NCBI RefSeq assembly: GCF_036417845.1 | Contig: NC_089990.1 | Location: forward strand, 3,608,001-3,672,000 | Reading direction: 5' to 3' | Length of the DNA: 64,000 bases | Source of the DNA: Apteryx mantelli | Taxonomy: Eukaryota; Chordata; Aves; Apterygiformes; Apterygidae | Part shown: positions 30,724-42,900 of the stretch, one piece after another | How the letters are laid out: each line of letters begins with the position of its first letter | How positions within the stretch are numbered: the first letter of the stretch is position 1 | The notes under the pieces: model-generated | Databases searched by the model: none | Told to the model about the DNA's origin: nothing | What the model saw: only the letters and a program-made list of their open reading frames with translations | Translations under genes and position numbers: made by a program

Positions 30724-30857
30724 GTACGTGATGCAGCAGAGGAGCAGCAGGACCACCAGGGTGACGGGGAGGACGTACAGGACCGCCTCTGGGAAGTTCT
30801 CGCGGAGGTGAGACCACAGATCGTCCAGGTAGTCTGCCAGCCAGGACCGGCGGACGC
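30724..30857 (-). CDS. SMIM9: SMIM9 exon 2: membrane segment
   Basis: The acceptor is CTTCCGCAG. It encodes VRRSWLADYLDDLWSHLREN and a 20-residue hydrophobic helix. The end is set at the GTGAGC donor; GTACGT four bases earlier is an alternative. Confidence 0.72.
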
Positions 30858-32026
30858 CTGCGGAAGAGACCCGTGCTGGGGAACGTGAGGAAGGGATGGG
30901 AGAGGGGTGAGAGCCAGGCTCCAGGCTCCCAGGAGGCTCCTTGCGGGACAGGCAGTGGTCCAGGCGCTTGCTTGCAAGCGTTTCTGCTGGTGGCAGACCT
31001 GGGGATGTTCAATCCTGACTCAAATTTCACATGCCTGATCCTGCTGAAATTAATCCCTCCGATCCCAGAGGCCATTTGGATCTCCCCATTGAGGAGAGCC
31101 ATAAACACCATAAACACCCGCTCCTTCTTCTTGGATTTGAGAGCATTTTGAAGCAGGGTCAGAGCTTTCCTCCTCCCCGGGCTGCCTGCGCAGGGCCCAT
31201 TGCATGTGGCTTCTCTGACTACGCGCACGTGTGCCGCTGCCCTCGCCTGGGACGCAGGCACGTGTCCCTCCTTGGGACTCTGGGGCCGCCGTGAGGAACT
31301 TCAGCCCCGGGACAAAGTCAGCGGCCTCCGTGCAACTTGCGCGTGCGTGCGCTGCAGCCGGAGGAAGGAGCCCGCTCGTGCGCCCAGGTACGCAGAGGGC
31401 GAGAGGGTCCTTCGGGGCGGCACCAACCGCGTGTCCCGCGACCTGTGCCGGTCGGAGCTGCAGGGCGCCGCGTCTCCTGCAGGCTGATGCCTGGCAGGGT
31501 GGACAGGAAGCCCCCCAATGCCTAGCATCCATCTCCCGGGATGGAGAAGTTCATCCTTCCCGGGAAACGTCGGCCCCGTGGGCTGCAAGTCCAGCAGCGG
31601 TCCCGTCCCAGACCCCCCCCCCCCCCCCCCCCCCGCAGGACTAACCTCCCACCTCTCCCTCTCCTCCACAGCAAATAAGTCAAGTGGTCAATATGAGCGT
31701 TGAGAGGCAGCAACCACGGAGGAGGATCTGCCGCTCTGAGCCGGCCGGAGGGGCAGCGGCTGCTGCCCGGGGCAGGATCTCTCCACCGGCCCCTCTCCGG
31801 CAGCAGCCGCCGGGTACTCACGCCGGATCGGCTGGCTGGAGCCGTCTCTCTCCCCCGTGCGAAGAGGGGGCTCAGGCCGTGTGTCCGTGCGGTCCAGAGG
31901 TCTCCTCGGGGCTGCTTCCCACCTTGCCCTCAGCGTGCCCAGCTGGGAGGTGGCCTTGGGCTCGGAGGGGCGGTGGGAAGCCAAGGCGGTCAGCCCAAGG
32001 AGCAGAAGGGCAGCTCTGGGGACCAT
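30724..32026 (-). CDS. SMIM9: SMIM9, small integral membrane protein 9 (3' end uncertain)
   Basis: Two exons, 31822-32026 and 30724-30857, join in frame to 113 codons. The ATG has a good context (GCCATGG) and opens a signal peptide (MVPRAALLLLGLTALASH). After a basic, variable stretch come RRSWLADYLDDLWSHLRENF and a membrane segment (VLYVLPVTLVVLLLLCCITY). Human SMIM9 has the same plan (signal peptide, RSWL...DYLW, membrane segment ending LCC.T) and the same place between MPP1 and F8. Function is unknown; a type I single-pass protein is inferred. Two donors overlap (GTACGT, GTGAGC), and I did not find the short last exon. Reading through would add about 60 residues. Confidence 0.75.
30858..31821 (-). 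other. SMIM9: SMIM9 intron with C22 run
   Basis: 964 bp. A run of 22 C lies at 31,613-31,634, followed by a pyrimidine tract on the plus strand. Nothing else was recognised. Confidence 0.7.
31613..31634. repeat. C22 run
   Basis: Twenty-two consecutive C in the SMIM9 intron, the longest mononucleotide run noticed in the window. Confidence 0.95.
31822..32026 (-). CDS. SMIM9: SMIM9 exon 1: signal peptide
   Basis: It starts at ATG 32,024-32,026 and ends CGGC before GTGAGT. It encodes a hydrophobic leader and a Ser/Thr/Arg-rich ectodomain with little conservation. Confidence 0.72.
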
Positions 32027-35000
32027 GGCTCCTGGTGGCCGAGCGGCGACGCTGAGATGGGCCCGGCGGCCGAGCCCTCGCCTGCAGGGCTCCCTGGAAA
32101 ACCTGTGAAGTTAGATCATGGTAAGAAACAACGAGCTGGGCTCAGGGGCCTAGATCCATCCCCGGGGGTCTGCATGCAGCACCCACGCGTGTGCCCACCA
32201 GGCTGGAGGTGCCGCTTGGCCCATCGCCACCCCCAGCCCTGCTTGGCTGACCGGGACGGATCCGCGGTGCACTTCAGAGCATCCTTCCCCAGCGGCTGAA
32301 GCGGCCTGGGAGGAGCGCTCGCCCGGAGACTGCTGCCGTGCCCCGCGCCGGCCATCGTCTCTCCCGGAGTCCGAGTGTGCAACGGGACTGAGGAGCCGTT
32401 TAGCTGCTTGGCAGAGCTTAGAAATGTGCTGCGCACCGAGGCCTCCCCTCCTGGAGCAGGAAACCTCGGCTCCTGGCGCCTCTTGTGCTGTGAAACCAGC
32501 TGGTGGCAATGAGGATGCTGGGGTGGGAGACCAGGAATACGGCGAGCAAACAGAAACCTTGCAGTTAACCACGGAATAAATAGTGGGAGGGAGAAATGTG
32601 AAAAGAGACAGCTGGCAGACAAAAAAAAGGGAGTCTGCTCATTCCCTCCTGGTTACACATGGGGGAACTGAGGTGGAGGATGGGATGAGCAGCTTGGCCG
32701 TAGCTCTGCGGCAGAGCTGGGAATTGAGCTGTCCTTTCCGGAGTTCGCTTCACTCCCTCTTGGCCACGGCCCTTGCTGGGTGCCCTCCGCAATACGCTGC
32801 TGCCCATTTTTGTTACGCGCTGCCAGTTTTTTCTGAGCGTGGTGCCCGTTTGCTCAGCTGTGATTCCTGCATCCATCCCCCAAGGGCGCAGCGGGGGCTC
32901 TCAGTCCAGCACGGGAGAAGCCGCAGTCGGGAGCAGCCCTGGCCTGCGGTTCGTCTGGCTTTGGCTCGGCATTGAAACGACTCGCAGACTTTGGGCTGCG
33001 AAATAATCTCTGCTTGGGCTGCACCAGAAAGGACGGGGAGGGGATGGGTTTTGTCTCCCCGGGGACACCAGAGTGACTGCTGGGTCACCCAGCCTGGGAG
33101 CTGAGCCCTGGAAGGGGATGCGACCCCCGTGGCCAGGAAGATTCGGGCACGTGCCCCCGCACCGCGGTCGGGCTCTTTACGAGGGCGGTAATTAAGCAGG
33201 GCATGGCCCAGCCGAGGTTTGAGAATCCGGCCCTTCTTCTGCACAGAAATGTCTGCGGCTCGGGGGAGGCTGTGGCGCATCTCACATCTGCGTCGCGCCG
33301 GGAGGAAACAGCGTCTGGTCTCCATTTCCCACAAGATAAATGTCAAGAGACGCTTCCAGTAATGAATGCCAGAGCTCGGCAGGCTCTGACACATCCGCCC
33401 GCCTGCCCACGGCCTCTTCCCAGCACGCTCAGGGGCTCAGCACGGCCCCTTCGCTGAGGGGGATCTGTGTTTCCAGGCCTGGGCAGCTGGAGAACATCCT
33501 GCAGTTGCTCAGGAGTCGCTGGTGAAGGCTGCTTGGTCACCTGCAGAGATTTCAGCACTGTCCCTTCTTTGAAAATGATCCAGAGAGGCCCCTGGTGCAT
33601 GCAGCTCTTCCTCTGATCCACCCTGGGCATGAACCTTTTGCATCATTTTTTTAAGCCCTTCAACCCAACGGAGCAGCTTGTTTCTGGAGGCAGGATGAGC
33701 ATGAGCATCCACTGGTGTGGGCAGAGACCCTGTCGCTGCCTCACCAGGCAAAGCCGGGTATCGGCCCTGGGAAACAAGGCAGCGAGGACCACACAGAGCA
33801 GCCAGCCCTGCGTGACTATGCCTGCATCTGAGCCAACCCCTGGAAGGGCTCATGGTCCTAACCAATCCTGCATGCCAAAACCCCCTGCTCTTGACCAGTC
33901 CCCATCATTCCCCTCACCCCAACAAGTATTTAAGCTTCAGCTGGCCAGGCCCACGCTGGCCTGCAGTGGTAGTAAAGGCCATGAGAGCAGAGGATGCAGC
34001 TGCCTGCCCTCAACCAAGGGCCTCAGCACAGCGATCTGGGCCAGCTCCTCGCTGGAGTGTTTGCTGCTCTCTGGCCACAACCCGGCTGATGCTTGCGGCT
34101 GAGCAGAGGTCTCTGCTCTCCCTGCTGTCCCCTCCACCCTCTGGGGATGCTCTTCTGCACTGGTGGTCCACAGGCTGCAGCCAGCTGTCCTCATGCAGGA
34201 CTGGCCACTGTGCTCAGGGGAGATGTAGTTGTCTCGGAGCAGAGGAGGGTCGCCTTGAGAAGGGCCCGAGATGGCAGGTTTTGTCCTCCCAGCCTGAAGA
34301 TGAGACCTTTCACCGAGTTTGGGAGCTCCAAGGCACCATTCCAGTGGCAGGGTATTTGTGGACCTGCCCTGCCCTAGGCGGGGACAGTTCCTGTTGAGAA
34401 GCTTGTGGCCCCAGCTTCCTCTCTTCAGGCCAGCTCACACCAGGCAGTCTCCCCTCACATCTGCTCCTGGTTATTGTCAGAATGCAATTAAGCCAAAGGG
34501 TAATTGCATCTCCTGCTTGGGGCTGTAGCGTAATCACTGCCAGGGCCACGGCAAAGGCTCCTTGTACAGCAATGCGGAGCCAGGAGGTTGCATGAGGTTT
34601 TCAGCCCTGCTTCATCTGAGACATCAGCTGCTGATCTCCGCCGGGTGCGGGATCCCTGCGGGGCCACGCCGCTGGGTTGATCTGCCGTGTGCTTCCTCCT
34701 GACAGAGGCTGCGGAGGGGAGCATCTGTGCACGCCGCAGTCCCCTGCCAAGAGCACCCAAGGGTGGCAGGAGGGGGCACGTGGCCAGGCTGAGCTCTCCA
34801 AGTGGGTCCCCTGGGGCCAGTGGATGCTGCGTGTCCACTGTCCTGCTTCTGCGGGGCTCCGAGTCCGGCTGCGCAGTCTGGAAATGGCTGCTTCTCCTGC
34901 ACCCAGCTCACAACCACCAGGAGCTCGGCAGCCTGGCCAAGAGCAGGGAAGTCCAGTTTCAAGCATGGCTTTGCTTTCCTCTGAGAGCATCCTTGTTCTC

Positions 35001-35784
35001 CAGAAGTGCTGGAAGCCTTGTCACGTACCTTGCGCGAGGTTGTCACAGTTTGAGACCAAACTGACAGTGTGGAAACCAAGTGGCTCAGATATACCCAAAC
35101 GCTTCTAGTCCCAGTCACCCCCCCCCCCGGGACTCACAGCACGGGGGAGACAGGGCTCAGGAGCCTCTGGAAGGTGACGCAGGCTCCAACTTGCCAGCGG
35201 CCAACCCACGGCTGCCCCAGAGGGGACACGCTCTCCCCCGACACGGGTCCTTGGGAACACCCTGGTTCTGGAGCCCGCAAGGAGCTCCGGGGCTTTCTGA
35301 GGTCGCTGTTGCTCCGGGAGGTCCCTGTTACTCCGGGAGGTTCCCCACACCCAGCACGATGCTCCTGCTCCCCTTGGCGGAGGGGAGGGCAGAAGCCCTG
35401 TGGCCTCCCTGTGCCAGGGGTCTCCCTGTTCCTGGGAGGGAATACGTCCCCGACCCCCCCCCTGTGCCCGTTGCGGGTGGAGGGTGCAGGGGGGAGAGCA
35501 GAAACCTCCGCCCGGGTGAGGCTGCGCACCGTTCTGGCGGCTGGAGCGTGCACGGCTGGGAAGGTGACGCCAGCCCGTGAAGTCCTTCAGAGAGGGGCTG
35601 GGGTATCCAGCACCCGCCCTGAGATCCTGCCAGCCTGGCTGCGGGCCCTGCTGGGGCTTGGGTGGCCCTTTGGGGTCCTCACCCCCCCCCCCCCCGAGAA
35701 AATGCTGCAAAAGGGAGCAATCAAAAGCTCTTTGCTGGCCTGCAGGGACAGATTCAGCGCCAGGGGCAGAGCGGTGCTGTCACC
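32027..35784. other. Intergenic between SMIM9 and F8
   Basis: 3.7 kb with no recognised gene. It holds a MIR-like relic (32,650-32,765), a 19-bp tandem duplication (CTGTTRCTCCGGGAGGTYC, 35,306-35,344) and a C14 run (35,682-35,695). The SMIM9 promoter should lie near 32.1 kb, but no clear core motif was seen. Confidence 0.6.
32650..32765 (-). mobile_element. MIR-type SINE relic
   Basis: GGTTACACATGGGGGAACTGAGG, then GCGGCAGAGCTGGGAATTGAG and a cytosine-thymine-rich end match the reverse complement of the MIR core in order and spacing. Confidence 0.6.
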
Positions 35785-36763
35785 TTTATTGCTCGCAAGG
35801 GTGGGAATAGGGGACGGTTGCATCCTGAGGCGGGTGACCAGCTCTCCAGATGACACCGTCTTGCCAGGATCTTCCTACGTTCTCCAGCCCCCTGTGGCAC
35901 ATTGCTAGCATCGAGGAGAGGGGTGTCCAGCAGCCGTCCAAGGCAGGAACTGCTGCATTTCCCAGCAAGCTGGCAGCTCCTCCAGAGGGCAAAATCCCAC
36001 CGGAGCCCCAGGAGGCACCAGGATCAACAGAAGTCCTCTGGTGAACGAGCAGAAAGGGCTTTGCTCGAGGCAGCCACGGAAAGCAGAAGTGGTGACATCA
36101 GGCCCTGACAGCAAGAGCGCTACGGGAAGGAGATTAAAGGGAAGCGGAGGGCCAAAGCCCAGTGCTGAGTCAGCCCGAGCAACTGCTGCCTCCAGGCAAA
36201 CCGGGCAAATCCCCGCCGGTTGTGAAATGTGCCCTGGGGATGAGAGCAGGGCCTCCTCCCCCGGCCCTTATCTCTGCTGCACCCTCCTCCAGGGCTGTGC
36301 CCGGGCGCGAGGCGCTCGTGGAAAATAATGCCGAGAATCTCTGGGGCTAATTAATTATTAGCTGCTGGTAATGCTGATTCCGAGCCCCCGGGGACTTCAA
36401 AGCTGGAGAAGAGGAGAAAATGCAGAGAGAAAGAGATACTGGAAAATTACTGTTTAATTCTTCAGCATCGCATCTGACTATATGGCAGGTGGTGTATGAC
36501 GGACAGAAAGAGACCGATAACCTGCTGCCCGCCCCGACAGCTCTGCAGGCCTTCTCCTTCCTGGCAGCGGGAGCCATCAGCATGGCCGGAGCCGGTGGAA
36601 AGGGAGGAAACTGTGCTGATGCCACCAGCGCCTGGTGGACCTGTGCAGCAAGGGCGTCCTCGCGGGGCTGCTCGCAGCGGTGGCCCTGGCCCCGGTGTGA
36701 GTTCAGCGTGTGGCTGGACGCGGGTCCTTGGGCCGGTGGTGTCCATGCCTGGTCCCGCAGCCG
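35765..36763 (-). other. F8: F8 3' UTR
   Basis: It runs from after TGA (36,764-36,766) to just past the AATAAA at 35,785. No coding signal was seen. Its length is inferred from the signal. Confidence 0.6.
35785..35790 (-). promoter_or_regulatory. F8: F8 poly(A) signal
   Basis: AATAAA on the minus strand, about 975 bp after the F8 stop codon. It is the only canonical signal seen in this stretch. Confidence 0.65.
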
Positions 36764-36919
36764 TCAGTACTCTTGCTGTGTGTCACAGCCAAGGAACTCT
36801 GTCCGCAGGGCGATGTAGTTGTGCCACCGGCGGGGGTGTATCCTCACGTAGCGGGCAAAAAGGGGGGGCTCCAGGGTGTTCATCACTGCGCCAGTGTGAT
36901 CTTGGTTTGCCTTAAAAAT
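36764..36919 (-). CDS. F8: F8 exon 26: end of C2
   Basis: It encodes [39 protein letters not shown] and [12 protein letters not shown]-stop. The closing cysteine of the discoidin fold is present. Confidence 0.97.
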   Translation of the reverse strand: MFKANQDHTGAVMNTLEPPLFARYVRIHPRRWHNYIALRTEFLGCDTQQEY

Positions 36920-39900
36920 CTGGAAGGGAGAGAGAAATCAGTAGCGCTCTCTCCTCTGCTGAGCTCTGGTGCAACGAGAGCCGCAGGGCATCCATGCCTC
37001 GGGAACAAGAGCAACCCAGACAAACACCTCTCAGGAGGGCTTTGGGGAGAAAAGAGCCCAGTCCAGCTCACCGCTCTTGCAAAAAACCCGCAAGCACGCT
37101 TGCTGCAAAGGGCCGTGCTTGCAGCCCGGGGGCTGCTGCGAGGGAAGGCAGGGTGACCGTGGGCTGCCTCCGGCCGTGGGGCGGCTCTGCCTACCTTCTC
37201 TTTGCCGTCCTGCAGGACTGGGCTCCAGTGCACGCCGTTCTGGCTGCTGGAGACAGCAAACTCCTTCACAAACATGTTGGTGAAGACAGCCTTGGCGCCT
37301 TGGGTTATGATTGCGGTCACCTTCTTGGTTACTTCGAAGTCCACCTGCAGCCACTCGCTGGGGCTGTTGGTCTGGGGGGAGGACAGACTGCCTTTAAACC
37401 TTTGGCAGCCCCACCAGGAGCAACAAGAAGGGCACGCTCAATGCCGCTGAAGCCAAGCTGGACCTGCGCAGTCCTGGGTTCCACCTGCCCCGTCCGGTGT
37501 CCTGTTTGAGCTGCTGGGTGCTATCAGCATGACAACTCTCCTCCCTGTATGCTGGCAGCCTGCACAGTGCTTGCTGCTGTACGCGCTCCCCACATAGCCC
37601 AGGACCACCTCGTCCACTGAGAATAGCCCTGGCCCATATCGTCCCTGAGCCTGCCCATCCATAGCCATCCCTAGGCCCTGCCAGGGAGCATGCCAACGGC
37701 AAAACCGGACAGCCAGTTCCGGGGCAGGGCTTCATCCCAGCCCCTGGCCCTCCCTGGGTATGAATTGTGGCCCAGAGCCCAGCACCAAGGGCCGTGGAAG
37801 CCCTGCCGACAGGTCCTCCCTTGCCTACTGGGCAATTGCTGGACTGCTGACCCTGGCAGGAGAGGCTGAGAGGGTCGAGCCTGCCCGCTGGCACCCTGCC
37901 GGCCTGCCCGTGCCCCGGCTGCCTGCCCAGGGTTCTCCTTGCGTGGGCTACCTTTGGCCTCCATGCGTTGGTCCTCCCTTGCCGGTTCAGGCGGGCCTGG
38001 GAGGGCGACCAGCTGGAGAGGACAGTGGAGATGTAGGAGGATGCTGAGATGCGCTGGTTGGGGATCCCTCCGTTCTCCATTCCAAGGGGCATGGAGCAGC
38101 CTGGAAGAGAGCGGAGCGATGCTTGTCAGAGAGGACAGCAGACCCGTCAGGGAGATGCATCCTGGTCGCCCACTCCTCTGGCTGGGTGGCCCACGGGCCG
38201 GCTGCCCTGCATGCACTTTCCCTGGTAACAGAATCTCCTGTGCCTTGCTGCAGTCTCATGGTCCCTGCGCTGCTCAGGGCTCTCGTCTCCAGCACGGGTC
38301 TGGCTGGGGGGTACCAAACTACACCTGCCACTAGTCCCAGCTTCTTTCCTCCTTGGAGATTTTATCTTGGAGGTATTTGAAGAATTTGTGCATCTGCCAG
38401 GACATATGGAGAACCTGGACATGTCTCCAGGCAAAGGATACGGCAGGGAGACACGTTGCACACACGTGATCGGGTATGCACGTGCGTGTGTGCGCACAGG
38501 CTGTTCTCGGCTGCCTCGGAGCCCGCTGGCAGACGTGTTGTGCAGAGCAAAGCACGGCCGCTGCAGCTTGTAGCTGCTGGAGTGTCCGACCCTTCTGCTG
38601 TGGAAAGCTGAATAAAAGAGCCCAAAGCACCGCTGCTCTGGGCCATGCCACAGGCCAGAGGAGTCATGCCTTGGAGTGGTGAAAGCAGAGGAAAAGCCAA
38701 TAACATCTGCCCCAGCTTGTTCCCTCCTCCCCCAGACTGAGCCAGCAACACTCCAGCCACCCCAGGGGAGCCAGCTCTGTCCTGGTGGATGCCCTTTCCC
38801 AGCTTAGCTGCTGCTGGAGGCTTCCAGTGGTTTAGGAGAGGAGCTCTCAGCCACGCAAAGCTGTGATGTTGGTATCTCTAAGCCCATAACGAGATTTTCC
38901 AGCATTGCTCCTCCAACATCTTGCTCCCATCTCCAGCCTCCTCCTTGCCCCTCCAAAGCCAATCTTGTGCTGAGGAGTCATGAAACGCGTGGCTCAGGCA
39001 TGGTGCTTGGCATCAGGAGGTCCCTCTGGGTGGGACGTACTGTTCAGATCGCAGCCGATGAGCTCCATGCGCAGCGTGGTCCGGATGCTGTAGTGAGTGG
39101 GGTTAATGCGGATGTACCGGGCTATGATCGGAGGGTTGAAGCGATTTTCTTTCACTCCAGTAGCATCCACGTTTGCAAAGAAGAGCTGAAGGGAAAGGGA
39201 GAGAAGGGACTGTTGCACCAGTAGAAAGAGACCTGTACAGGACAAGGACTAGCAGGGATAAGGTCACTTTAGTTTGACACTTCTATATCTTGCTATCATC
39301 TTTACAAGAGAACAACAGCTCTGGGAAATTACCTCAGCTGCAATTCAAACCAACGAAATGTGAGTGGACCAAATCAGGGTGAACCACTAAGAAACAGGAA
39401 GGGGAGAAACGTAGGGTCCACCCAAATTAACATTTTTTAAATTTTCACCAAACCAAAAAATAAAAAGGTATCCATCCTGGGACTTTTGAACCTGGGAAAT
39501 GTTTTGACCACAGTTGGTGGAGGCTTTTTAGACTTTTATGGTTCTTTTCTTCTCCTGTCGAAATGATCAGTTTATGTGTATTCAGGGTTGTGGGTTTTTC
39601 CGATGAGTAGAAATCCCCCAAATCATTTGAATCTGCACAGTGTTTTTAGAGAGCCAAATTTGCATTTGGGGTCAAAAAAGATATTCAGGCAAAATCTTTT
39701 CTCTAGCTCTAAATAATATGCATCATATTGTTAAGTGGTGTATCTCACAGCCACATGTGATCATGGAAAGAAGTCAGTTAATTCAAAATGAGACAGACAG
39801 ACACAGACAGGAAGCCCCTTGCAGATCTGTGAGCTACAATTCAGTCATCCCAGCAGTGAATGCTTTCTCCTTCTGCCCTACTTGAACATCTCTAGGGCTC

Positions 39901-42900
39901 AGGGAGATCTAAACCCTGTGTACAGAGCTTCCCAGTGCTAATCACCCCAAGAGACCCCATTTTGGGAAGACACCATCTTTCTCAAGGCCTGTTCATCTCA
40001 CCATCTGGGTGCTGGTAGAGTTCCCCTTGTATCTCCTCCACCTTTGCCCATCAAGGCTGTAGAAGACGACAAACTGGGAGATGTAGAGACTGGAGAACTT
40101 TTGTCGAGCCCCTTGGGTTTTTATGCCGTGAATGATCATGAGATGCAAAAGGTCCACCTGAGAACAAGACACGGGGATTCGTTTCTGAAGGAAAACGCAA
40201 CCCATATTCAGGCAGTGCATCGTAAATGCGTAGAACTCACTTCCTCATAATATAACTGAGCACAGGTTATGAAACTAGTCAAAATAGTCATTTATAAAGG
40301 CACAAGTCAACCAGTAGCTGAGAGAGGACAGGGGAGAGCTCTTTCTTAGAGATGAGCTATTCTCTCTTGTCCTTTGGGGAATCTTTGCACACTCCTCTGC
40401 TGCAACCGGACCGTTGAGGCGATTCCTCTGCTGCGCTGAGGATGGGTCCGTTGGTCAGGCTGGCCCAATGATGGCCAGACTGACTGTCATTAGGATCTTA
40501 ACTAGTAACAGCAAAGCCCCATTCCCTGAAGGGAGAGCAGGGAAACAGCAGGACTTCGCTGGGGAAATGCCAGCCATGTGTCCGGTCCTTCCGCACAGCC
40601 CGTCGGCTGCAGGCATGCCCTCGCTACACCCCCAGCAGTGCCTCCAGCCACAGCCACAGCTCTTACCTGGATCCAGGCGTTGCTGCGGTCAGTGCTCCAA
40701 GCGTTGATGGAGCCAGTGTTATCCAGCCTGGCCAAGCGAGGGGCCCACTGCCCTACGAGGAGAGCACACGGGGGAGATAAGAGAGTGCTGCTGGCCCCAG
40801 CTCGCTCCCTGGCGCTGCCTGGCCCAAGGCGGTGAGAAATTCATCCACAGAGGAGCGGGAGCCAAGGCATTCACACCCAACGACAGGGCCTGAGGATCGC
40901 CGCTCTCCTAGGGGTTAGTAGCCACGTGTAGGGCCCTGACACGATGGACCAGGCAAGTGGGAAGGCACCTCCAGGTCCCAAGGGGGATCCTGAGATGGGC
41001 ATGGATGGGAGAATGACCGTCCCGGGGATCCCAGTGTGATAGGGCTTTGGCGAGGGAAATCACTTGAGTTGCGTTGGCTGAACTTGCCCCAAGCTTAGCC
41101 TTCTTCCTTGCCGCAGCACCCCCGTACTCACCATACTGCCCCGACGCCGTGATCTGAGAGTCTGCAATGTGGCCAGAGGCCAAGCCAAGGGCACTCTGGC
41201 AATCTGCAGCCAAACGGGAGAGGGAAGGGGAAAACCAGGGAGAGTTCGTTAGATAACGAGGCTTTCAAAAGAAAAGCCTAAGCTGGCGAGCAGCCTGCAG
41301 GCTCAGGGAAGGTGTCTCAAGCTCCCCCCAAACCCCCCAGGCCTGTTTGCCTTGCACCACGCAGTGGGTTTCAGATGCCTCCCCATCCATCCCTGCATTT
41401 TAGGGGTGCTCTAAGTCCTGGCTCGTGACCCCAGCACCAGCAGCAGAGGGTTCCCGGCCTCAGCCGCAGCAGCCTCTCGCCAGGCTGGTGCTGCACCCTC
41501 CTGTCCCCATGACCCTGATCTCCCATCCCTATGTCCTCATCTCCCAGCTATGCTGACAAGTGTCTCCTATACCCATGTCTTGCTCCTGGGCCTGTTTGCT
41601 GCTAGGCAGCATCTTTTAAAAACAAATATCACGTCGTTAAAGGAAAGCCTGCCTGACACCCCCATCTTTCAATGTCTCTTCTGGTCTGCTGAGCGCTGGG
41701 CTGTTTCTCTCTCATGGTAACTATTATTTTCAGAGAAGCCACGTCTTGGCATCATTGCCATACGGCAAACACTTCTGGGGAAAACGTGGATTTGAAATCT
41801 TAAACAGATTTTTAACTTCTGGAAATATTTTCTGGCTGACATTTAAGTCTCCTTTAGGAAGAGGAGAGAGCCTGTCACTGCGCGAGGTAAAATATTAGTC
41901 TCACAAACCGTTTCCCCCAACGTTTAGTCAAAGTGAGGGAGAAATGTGTCGATTTTGGAATGAGCAGAGTAAAAGGTTTCCCAGGGGAAACCCCGAGAGC
42001 CCGGGGTGACGGGGGAGCCTGAGCGCCTCTCGAAAACGTGCCGCGTCGTGGCGCTCCAGCCCCTCTGCCCCCGTCCCCTCGGCCACCGCTCCCTGGCCAA
42101 GGCTGAGCCAGCAAGCGGGGCACCGACGGCGTCACTCACTCAGGTTGTACACGAGGAAGAGGGCGCTCATCCCGGCTTGCTGGTGCTCTCCCACTTTGCA
42201 CTCCACCCGCCAGATCCCGGCGTGCGAGGGCCACATCTCCACCGTCCCAAAGACACCTGGCCGAGAACGGAGGGCAGAGCAAAAGAGCCGTGATGGGATG
42301 CCGTGGTGCCAAGCGCTGTGCAAGCACAGAGCTAGACTATTCCAGGTCCACTTCCCCATCCTAGCTCTGCCTCGCCAGGCTTGGCGCATTCTAACGGGCA
42401 CGGGCATGAAGCCACCACAGCCAGGGTGTGCACGGTAAATGCCCAGTTCCCACGCCGCGGCTCACCGGGATAGAGGTTGTAGACTCCCATGCGATACTCC
42501 TGGTTAGTCCTGACGCTGAACAGCTGCCCATGGAAATGGACGGAGTGGATATCCTCCGTGCTGCCCATGTTCAGGAGATGCCATCGGACCCGCTGCTGCT
42601 GAGCCATCATCAGCCCGGGCAGCGTGTCCCTCACGTAGCCGTTGATGGCTAGACAGAAGGCAGTGGTCAGGAAGAGCCAGCTCATGGGACCACTCAGGGT
42701 CCCTGACAGGAGCTGACCAGCTGCTTTCCCAGCCTAGCACAGATCCTGGGATGGGAGGGAAAGGGGAAAGGTCCTCACCATGGAAGGAATGGTTTCTCTT
42801 AAAGTCAGGGTTGTCCTGCTGGATGCGGCAAGGTGGGCGGCAGTTCCTCTCCATGTTCTCCTGGAAGTACCAGCTTTTGGTCTCGTCAAAGATGGTGAAG

